NCBI GenBank assembly: GCA_903928325.1
Contig: CAIYQF010000460.1
Coordinates: forward strand, 1 to 10,918
From: an uncultured beta proteobacterium
GTDB lineage: Bacteria > Pseudomonadota > Gammaproteobacteria > Burkholderiales > Burkholderiaceae_C
Length of the DNA stretch: 10,918 nucleotides
Direction of reading: 5' to 3'
Below, piece by piece: positions 5,621 to 10,918 of the stretch. The notes under the pieces are model-generated. The model saw nothing but the letters and a program-made list of their open reading frames with translations, made no database searches and was not told the origin of the DNA. The position numbers and the translations under genes were made by a program. Position 1 is the first letter of the stretch; each line of letters begins with the position of its first letter.

Positions 5621-8551
5621 ATGCAATCCCTCCCCACGTCCTCGTCGGCAGATGCCGTCGCGTTCCCATTACCCGGTAATTTCGCCGCTGAAACCCAGGC
5701 CAATCCCCTGGCTGCTTACAACATCATCCGTCGCAATGGCGCCGTTGTTCCCTTTGAACCCAACAAGATGGCTGTGGCTATCATGAAGGCTTCGCTAGCA
5801 GTACATGGTACCCAGGGTGCAGCCTCGGCCAGTGTGCGCGAAAACGTTGACGCCCTGACCCAGCAGGTGATGCGTGCACTGATGCGCTCGCGCCCGGGCG
5901 GCGGCACGTTCCATATTGAGGACGTGCAGGACCAGGTGGAACTCGGCCTCATGCGCGCGGGCAACCACGAAGTGGCGCGTGCCTATGTGTTGTACCGCGA
6001 GCGACGCACCCAAGAGCGCGCCAAACAACAGGCGCAGGTCGCCCCGGCGACGCCGACCCTGCACGTCATGGACCGCGGCCAGCGCGTAGCCTTGGACCTG
6101 CAGGCGATGGCGCAGCGCATCGAAACGGCCTGCTTCGGTCTGGGGGACGACGTCAAGGCCGAGCCCATCATCGCCGAGACTATGCGCAACCTGTACGACG
6201 GCGTGCCCATGGACGAGGTGTTCAAGGCTTCCATCTTGGCCGCCCGCACGCTCATCGAAAAGGACCCCGATTACACCTACGCCACGGCGCGTTTGCTGTT
6301 TCACACCATTTCGCGCGAAGTGCTGGGCCGCGATGTGGCCACTGCGGACATGCAAGCGGCTTATGCCGAGTACTTTCCTGACTACATCAAGAAGGCCGTG
6401 GGCTACGAGCTGCTGGACGAAAAAATGACGCAGTTCGATTTGGTGCGTTTGGGCGCCGCCCTCAAGGCGGAGCGCGACTTGCAGTTTGACTACCTGGGCT
6501 TGCAAACGCTGTACGACCGCTACTTTCTGCACCACCAAAAAAACCGCATTGAGTTGCCCCAGGCCTTTTTCATGCGCGTGGCCATGGGCCTGTCGCTCAA
6601 TGAGACCGACCGTGAGGCCCGTGCCATTGAGTTTTACGAAGTGCTGTCCTCGTTCGATTTCATGTCGAGCACACCCACGCTCTTCAACAGCGGCAGCCTG
6701 CGGTCGCAGCTCTCGTCTTGCTACCTGACCACGGTGCCCGACGATTTGGACGGCATTTACGAGTCCATCAAAGAAAATGCCTTGCTCTCCAAGTTTGCCG
6801 GCGGCCTGGGCAACGACTGGACGCGCGTGCGCGCCCTGGGCTCGCGCATCAAAGGCACCAATGGCGAGTCCCAAGGCGTTGTGCCCTTTCTCAAAGTGGT
6901 CAATGACACTGCCGTGGCGGTCAACCAAGGCGGCAAGCGCAAGGGCGCGGTGTGCACCTACCTGGAAACCTGGCACCTCGACATTGAAGAATTCCTGGAG
7001 CTGCGCAAAAACACGGGCGACGACCGCCGCCGTACCCACGACATGAACACCGCCAACTGGGTGCCGGATTTGTTCATGCGCCGGGTGATGGAAAAAGGCC
7101 AGTGGACGCTGTTCTCGCCCTCCAATGTGCCCGACCTGCACGACAAGTTTGGCGCCGATTTTGAGAAGGCCTATGTGGCGTACGAGCAGCAAGCGGCGCA
7201 GGGACTGATCAAGCCCTCGCGCGTCGTGCAGGCCGCCGACCTGTGGCGCAAGATGCTCACCATGCTGTTTGAGACCGGCCACCCCTGGATCACCTTCAAG
7301 GACGCTTGCAATGTGCGCTCGCCCCAGCAACACGCCGGTGTGGTCCACTCCAGCAACCTGTGCACCGAAATCACGCTCAACACCTCGGATACTGAAACTG
7401 CGGTGTGTAACCTGGGTTCGGTCAACCTGCTGCAGCATTTGAAGGACAGCGAACACGGCAAGGTGCTGGACCACGACAAGCTCAAGCGCACCATCACCAC
7501 GGCCATGCGCATGCTCGACAACGTCATCGATATCAACTACTACGCGGTCAAGAAGGCGCGTGATTCGAACATGCGCCACCGCCCGGTCGGCCTGGGCATC
7601 ATGGCCTTTCAGGACAGCTTGTACGAGCTGCGCATTCCCTACGCCAGCGAAGCCGCCGTCGCCTTTGCCGACACGTCCATGGAAGCCGTGAGCTACTACG
7701 CCTACTGGGCCTCCACCGATCTGGCGCGCGAGCGGGGCTGCTATTCGAGCTTCAAGGGCTCATTGTGGGACCAGGGCATCTTGCCCTTTGACACGCTGGA
7801 CCTGCTGTCCCAAGCCCGTGGCGGCTATGTGGAGGTGGACCGCTCCAGCACCATGGACTGGGACGCGCTGCGCCGCAAGATTGCCAAGGACGGCATGCGC
7901 AATTCCAACTGCGTGGCCATTGCGCCCACGGCCACCATCTCCAACATCATCGGCGTGGACGCCTCGATCGAGCCCTGCTTCGGCAACCTGTCGGTCAAGT
8001 CCAACTTGTCCGGCGAGTTCACCGTCATCAACAGCTATCTGGTACGCGACCTCAAGCGCGTGGGTCTGTGGGACGATGTGATGGTGATGGACCTGAAACA
8101 TTTCGATGGCTCGCTCAGCCCCATGGACCGCGTGCCTAGCGACATCAAGCAGCTCTACGCCACCGCGTTTGAGGTCGAAACCCGCTGGCTGGTCGAGGCC
8201 GCAGCGCGTCGCCAAAAGTGGATTGACCAGGCGCAGTCGCTCAACATCTATATGGCCGGCGCCTCGGGTAAAAAGCTCGACGACACCTACAAGCTCGCAT
8301 GGGTGCGCGGTCTGAAAACCACCTACTACCTGCGCACCATGTCAGCTACCCATGCGGAGAAGTCCACCATTAGCTCCGGCCGAATGAACTCTGTTTCCTC
8401 GGAGTCGGGCCCTGCGGGTATGGCGCGTGGACCTTCGCTGCTAGAGGCCGCCGCAGCCGCGGCGCAAGAGCAAATCACGCTTGGCGCCCATGCCGCGACG
8501 GACATCAAATTTTGTGGTGTCGACGACCCGACCTGTGAGTCTTGCCAATAA
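5621..8551 (+). CDS. nrdA: Class Ia ribonucleoside-diphosphate reductase, alpha (large) subunit
   Basis: NrdA reduces NDPs to dNDPs using a radical supplied by NrdB. At 976 residues it is about 200 longer than E. coli NrdA (761) because the N-terminus holds a complete ATP-cone (about 33-128, YNIIRRNGAVVPFEPNKM) followed by a second, diverged cone (about 147-229, aligning with the single E. coli cone). The two-cone layout is known from Pseudomonas aeruginosa NrdA. Catalytic residues are all visible: Cys367 in SSCYL and Cys596 in VCNLGSVNL as the redox pair, Asn579-Leu-Cys581-Thr-Glu583 with the thiyl radical Cys581, and radical-path tyrosines Tyr902-Tyr903 in TTYYLRT. The C-terminal tail ends CESCQ (Cys972, Cys975), the shuttle that re-reduces the active site. 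AAAGGAAG precedes the ATG at 5621. Control is by NrdR at the promoter and dATP/ATP at the cone. Confidence 0.98.
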   Translation: MQSLPTSSSADAVAFPLPGNFAAETQANPLAAYNIIRRNGAVVPFEPNKMAVAIMKASLAVHGTQGAASASVRENVDALTQQVMRALMRSRPGGGTFHIEDVQDQVELGLMRAGNHEVARAYVLYRERRTQERAKQQAQVAPATPTLHVMDRGQRVALDLQAMAQRIETACFGLGDDVKAEPIIAETMRNLYDGVPMDEVFKASILAARTLIEKDPDYTYATARLLFHTISREVLGRDVATADMQAAYAEYFPDYIKKAVGYELLDEKMTQFDLVRLGAALKAERDLQFDYLGLQTLYDRYFLHHQKNRIELPQAFFMRVAMGLSLNETDREARAIEFYEVLSSFDFMSSTPTLFNSGSLRSQLSSCYLTTVPDDLDGIYESIKENALLSKFAGGLGNDWTRVRALGSRIKGTNGESQGVVPFLKVVNDTAVAVNQGGKRKGAVCTYLETWHLDIEEFLELRKNTGDDRRRTHDMNTANWVPDLFMRRVMEKGQWTLFSPSNVPDLHDKFGADFEKAYVAYEQQAAQGLIKPSRVVQAADLWRKMLTMLFETGHPWITFKDACNVRSPQQHAGVVHSSNLCTEITLNTSDTETAVCNLGSVNLLQHLKDSEHGKVLDHDKLKRTITTAMRMLDNVIDINYYAVKKARDSNMRHRPVGLGIMAFQDSLYELRIPYASEAAVAFADTSMEAVSYYAYWASTDLARERGCYSSFKGSLWDQGILPFDTLDLLSQARGGYVEVDRSSTMDWDALRRKIAKDGMRNSNCVAIAPTATISNIIGVDASIEPCFGNLSVKSNLSGEFTVINSYLVRDLKRVGLWDDVMVMDLKHFDGSLSPMDRVPSDIKQLYATAFEVETRWLVEAAARRQKWIDQAQSLNIYMAGASGKKLDDTYKLAWVRGLKTTYYLRTMSATHAEKSTISSGRMNSVSSESGPAGMARGPSLLEAAAAAAQEQITLGAHAATDIKFCGVDDPTCESCQ

Positions 8552-8560
8552 ACCAGCGTA

Positions 8561-8579
8561 CTGCGTACATAAGACGCAG
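8561..8579 (+). other. Small hairpin in the nrdA-nrdB gap
   Basis: CTGCGT (8561-8566) and ACGCAG (8574-8579) form a 6-bp stem with a seven-base loop, ten bases after the nrdA stop. No T-run follows, so it is more likely an mRNA processing or stability element than a terminator, if it has any function. Confidence 0.25.
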
Positions 8580-8665
8580 ATATTGAACATAAATCATAGA
8601 AACCAGGCTCGGGATGCTTTGCATTTCGCGCCAGGGATCGCATAATCTAGCTATTGGAACACTCT

Positions 8666-9865
8666 ATGTTGACCTGGGAAGAAGACGTCAAATCTGAACC
8701 GCACGCAGCGTTCCCAACCCGCGATGGGATCGCGTCGCTGGGTTTGCAAAAGGCAGTATTGGGCACGAAGGCGCAGCCTTTGTCTTCGCCGGATATGGTT
8801 CGGCCAGCGGAGGCATTGCGCGATGGCCAAACTGCACAGGTGCCGAGCCAGCGGGTTCGCGCCTCAGATAAGCGCATCATTAACGGTAAGACCGATGTAA
8901 ACCAGTTGGTGCCGTTCAAGTACAAATGGGCGTGGGAAAAATACCTTGCCACCTGCGCCAACCATTGGATGCCGCAAGAGGTCAATATGACCCGCGACAT
9001 TGCCTTGTGGAAAGACCCCAATGGGCTGACCGATGATGAGCGTCGCATCATCAAGCGCAACCTAGGCTTCTTCGTCACCGCCGATTCGCTGGCGGCCAAC
9101 AACATTGTTTTGGGCACTTACCGTCATATCACTGCGCCTGAATGCCGCCAGTTTTTGCTGCGCCAAGCCTTTGAGGAGGCGATACATACCCATGCCTACC
9201 AATACATTGTGGAATCGCTTGGACTGGATGAAGGCGAGATTTTCAGCGCCTACAACGAAGTCAAATCCATCCGCGACAAGGACGAGTTTTTGATCCCTTT
9301 CATCGAAGCGATCATGGACCCGCACTTTCATACCGGCACGCCTGAGACGGATCAGACGCTGTTGAAGTCGCTGATTGTTTTTGCGTGTTTGATGGAAGGC
9401 CTGTTCTTTTACGTCGGTTTTACGCAAATCCTCGCTCTGGGTCGCCAAAACAAGATGACGGGTGCGGCTGAGCAGTACCAGTACATTCTGCGCGACGAGT
9501 CCATGCACTGCAACTTTGGCATCGACCTGATCAACCAGCTCAAGGCGGAAAATCCCCATCTGTGGACCCCTGAGTTCAAGGCCGAAATCAAGGCATTGTT
9601 CGAGCAAGCAGTTGAACTTGAATACCGCTACGCCGAAGACACCATGCCACGTGGCGTGTTGGGCATGAATGCGTCCATGTTCAAGGGCTATCTGCGCTAT
9701 ATCGCCAACCGCCGGGCAACCCAAATTGGCTTGGAGGCGCTTTTCCCGCATGAGGAAAACCCTTTTCCCTGGATGAGCGAGATGATTGACTTGAAGAAGG
9801 AACGCAACTTTTTTGAAACGCGCGTGATTGAATACCAGTCCGGTGGAGCTTTGTCTTGGGACTAG
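8666..9865 (+). CDS. nrdB: Class Ia ribonucleoside-diphosphate reductase, beta (small) subunit
   Basis: NrdB holds the di-iron centre and tyrosyl radical that starts catalysis in NrdA. The 399 residues carry every expected ligand: Asp140 in FFVTADS, Glu171 and His174 in FEEAIHTHAY, radical Tyr178 in the same motif, Glu244 in CLMEGLFFY, and Glu278/His281 in RDESMHCNFG. These correspond to E. coli D84, E115, H118, Y122, E204, E238 and H241. The C-terminus, with Tyr390 and SGGALSWD, is the usual flexible tail that binds NrdA and passes the radical. I chose ATG 8666, with GGA seven bases upstream. A TTG at 8654 would add four residues but has no ribosome site. The gene follows nrdA after 114 bases and is probably in the same transcript. 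Confidence 0.97.
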   Translation: MLTWEEDVKSEPHAAFPTRDGIASLGLQKAVLGTKAQPLSSPDMVRPAEALRDGQTAQVPSQRVRASDKRIINGKTDVNQLVPFKYKWAWEKYLATCANHWMPQEVNMTRDIALWKDPNGLTDDERRIIKRNLGFFVTADSLAANNIVLGTYRHITAPECRQFLLRQAFEEAIHTHAYQYIVESLGLDEGEIFSAYNEVKSIRDKDEFLIPFIEAIMDPHFHTGTPETDQTLLKSLIVFACLMEGLFFYVGFTQILALGRQNKMTGAAEQYQYILRDESMHCNFGIDLINQLKAENPHLWTPEFKAEIKALFEQAVELEYRYAEDTMPRGVLGMNASMFKGYLRYIANRRATQIGLEALFPHEENPFPWMSEMIDLKKERNFFETRVIEYQSGGALSWD

Positions 9866-9942
9866 GGCGGTCATGTTTTGTTTAAGTATTTCACAGCGAT
9901 GGTGCAGCGATGGTCTGTGCCAGGGCTGTGTTCCCCTGTTCA

Positions 9943-9981
9943 TGTTGCTGGGAACCAGCCCAACAGCATGAATCTCTTTTT
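9943..9981 (+). terminator. Possible Rho-independent terminator after nrdB
   Basis: TGTTGCTGG (9943-9951) pairs with CCAGC-cc-AACA (9955-9965) around a three-base loop, leaving a two-base bulge. A T-rich stretch CTCTTTTT follows at 9974-9981. The eight-base gap between stem and T-run weakens the call. It lies in the 167-base gap between nrdB and the histone-like gene. Confidence 0.35.
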
Positions 9982-10032
9982 GCTACCCAACAGGCAAGAA
10001 GTGCTCTTTGTAAACTGATCAAGGAGAAAAGT

Positions 10033-10548
10033 ATGGCAACTGCAAAAAAACCGGTCGCAAAAAAGGCCGCTCCCGTAAAGGCTTCGGCACCTGCGAAAAA
10101 AGTCGCTGCAAAAAAAGTCGCCCCCGCAAAGGCAGCACCTGCGAAAAAAGCAGCCACTAAAAAGGCCGCTCCAGCGAAAAAGACCGTAGCGAAGAAGGCT
10201 GCACCTGCAAAAGCCGCGCCCGCGAAAAAGACCGTAGCGAATAAGGCTGCGCCAGCTAAGAAGGCTGTGGCAAAGAAGGCTGCACCAGCGAAGAAGGTAG
10301 TCGCTAAAAAGGCTGCGCCAGCTAAGAAAGTAGCAGCCAAGAAGGCAGCACCGGCAAAGAAGGTGGCCCCAGCAAAAGCGGCCCCGGCTAAAAAGGCAGT
10401 GGCAAAGCAGGCAGTTCCTGCCAAGGCAGCACCCGCAAAAAAGCCCGCTGCTAAAAAGGCAGCACCCGCAAAAGCACCTGCTCCTGCAGCACAAACTACG
10501 CTCAACCCGAAGGCGGCGTGGCCTTTTCCCAGCGCTAGCAAGCCGTAA
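10033..10548 (+). CDS. Histone H1-like DNA-binding protein (AAPAKK-repeat, nucleoid-associated)
   Basis: The 171 residues are nearly all Lys, Ala, Pro and Val, arranged as many variants of AAPAKK and VAKK from residue 3 to about 150. This resembles the C-terminal tail of eukaryotic histone H1 and bacterial H1-like proteins (AlgP/HctB-type, Bordetella BpH1-like). Such proteins are disordered, highly basic and bind DNA without strong sequence preference. The non-repetitive C-terminal end, TTLNPKAAWPFPSASKP, is a tail I recognise from Burkholderiales members. The start at 10033 is supported by AAGGAG (10021-10026). The frame is open further upstream, but that part lacks the family composition. 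The gene stands alone, with its own strong terminator. Length is likely to vary between strains through repeat slippage (inference). Confidence 0.9.
   Translation: MATAKKPVAKKAAPVKASAPAKKVAAKKVAPAKAAPAKKAATKKAAPAKKTVAKKAAPAKAAPAKKTVANKAAPAKKAVAKKAAPAKKVVAKKAAPAKKVAAKKAAPAKKVAPAKAAPAKKAVAKQAVPAKAAPAKKPAAKKAAPAKAPAPAAQTTLNPKAAWPFPSASKP
10060..10479 (+). repeat. Degenerate tandem repeat coding for AAPAKK/VAKK units
   Basis: Within the histone-like gene, units such as GCTGCACCAGCGAAGAAG and AAAAAGGCTGCG recur with an 12-18-base period and much synonymous change (GCA/GCT/GCC/GCG, AAA/AAG). The protein repeat is thus much better kept than the DNA repeat, pointing to selection on the protein. Confidence 0.8.
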
Positions 10549-10567
10549 TTTTTGTTACCTTGCGATC

Positions 10568-10603
10568 AAGCCCAGTGCCCTGAATGGGGCCTGGGCTTTT
10601 TTT
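10568..10603 (+). terminator. Rho-independent terminator of the histone-like gene
   Basis: AAGCCCAG (10568-10575) pairs with CTGGGCTT (10591-10598). An inner GCCC/GGGC stem extends it across a small mismatch, and a run of seven T (10597-10603) follows. It begins 20 bases after the histone-like stop. On the other strand there is no T-run, so it serves the plus-strand transcript, not prmA. Confidence 0.92.
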
Positions 10604-10623
10604 ATGCCAGGCCGCAGTTGCGC

Positions 10624-10918
10624 CTAGAAGTTTGCAACCATCAGAACCCATCCATCCTGCTGATCTGTTACCCGTAAGGTGCAATAGGGCGCATAGGCCT
10701 GGGTCAATTCAACTGCCTGGCGCTCAAGAATGCCCGACAAGAGCAGCGTGCCACCAGCGCCCACATGCGAGCAAAGCAAGCATGCGAGTACTTTGAGCGG
10801 CGACGACAAAATATTGGCCACAACCAGAGCGTAGCTAGCGCGCGCCGATTCGGGAAGTCCGCTTGTCAGCGTCACGGTGTTGGCCCGCGCGTTGAGCTGC
10901 GTTGACTCAACAGCGGCA
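10624..10918 (-). CDS. prmA: Ribosomal protein L11 methyltransferase PrmA, C-terminal part (cut by window edge)
   Basis: The minus-strand frame is open from the right edge to the stop at 10624, giving 97 residues of the C-terminal half of PrmA. PrmA uses S-adenosylmethionine to trimethylate ribosomal protein L11. Visible family marks are AVESTQLNARAN (the end of the SAM-binding DIDPxAVESxxxNA motif), YALVVANILSSPLKVLA with the VANIL substrate-side motif, GAGGTLLLSGIL, and RQAVELTQAYAPY. The closing DGWVLMVANF is also typical. The true start lies outside the window, so any internal GTG or ATG is not the start. Upstream genes are unseen, although accB-accC often precede prmA in this group. Confidence 0.93.
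   Translation of the reverse strand, partial: AAVESTQLNARANTVTLTSGLPESARASYALVVANILSSPLKVLACLLCSHVGAGGTLLLSGILERQAVELTQAYAPYCTLRVTDQQDGWVLMVANF

Noticed and set aside
5795..7579. Minus-strand 594-codon open frame inside nrdA
   Set aside because: It is antisense to nrdA, whose motifs are complete. Its His/Val/Gln-rich translation is typical of a reverse shadow of G+C-rich codons.
8619..8648. Possible separate promoter for nrdB (TTGCAT, 18-base gap, TAATCT)
   Set aside because: Both hexamers match the consensus at only about three of six positions, which is expected by chance. Co-transcription with nrdA is simpler.
9891..10541. Minus-strand Ala/Phe/Gly-rich frame opposite the histone-like gene
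   Set aside because: It is a reverse reading of AAPAKK repeats that only mimics a membrane protein. The plus strand has the ribosome site, terminator and conserved tail.

Overview
The window looks like core chromosome of a betaproteobacterium, most likely a Comamonadaceae member of the Rhodoferax/Polaromonas type. This rests on the high G+C coding sequence, the style of the protein families (a ~970-residue NrdA with a doubled N-terminal cone region, a lysine/alanine/proline-rich histone H1-like protein) and gene neighbourhoods I know from that group. The genus is inference.

Left part, 1-1261, minus strand: nudB (Nudix hydrolase of folate synthesis) overlaps by ATGA an endonuclease/exonuclease/phosphatase (EEP) family gene. 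The EEP reading frame is abnormal. At about position 272 it stops resembling an EEP protein and continues, in frame and without a stop to the window edge, into a segment that looks like the C-terminal domain of a ketopantoate reductase (PanE/ApbA family). G+C drops at the same point. This is either a real rearrangement breakpoint or an assembly chimera, and is the oddest thing in the window.

Middle, 1456-5222: an unrecognised ~206-aa protein (plus) converges on ffh (minus, signal recognition particle GTPase). ffh is divergent from a plus-strand cluster: a YpjD/CcsA-like membrane protein, a small PP0621-family membrane-anchored zinc-ribbon-like protein (GTGA overlap) and ampD (peptidoglycan recycling amidase). 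ypjD divergent from ffh is also the E. coli arrangement.

Right-centre, 5223-9865: a ~400-bp leader carries two NrdR boxes exactly 32 bp apart, the second covering the -10 element of a good promoter. nrdA and nrdB follow, encoding class Ia ribonucleotide reductase. NrdR, ATP-cone allosteric control of NrdA and the tyrosyl-radical subunit NrdB together set the dNTP supply.

Right end: a histone H1-like AAPAKK-repeat protein with a strong Rho-independent terminator, then the 3' end of prmA (minus strand), cut by the window edge.

I saw no CRISPR array, tRNA, rRNA, insertion sequence or phage gene, and no clear new multi-gene system. The items worth following are the left-edge fusion, the paired NrdR boxes and the uncharacterised protein at 1456-2076.
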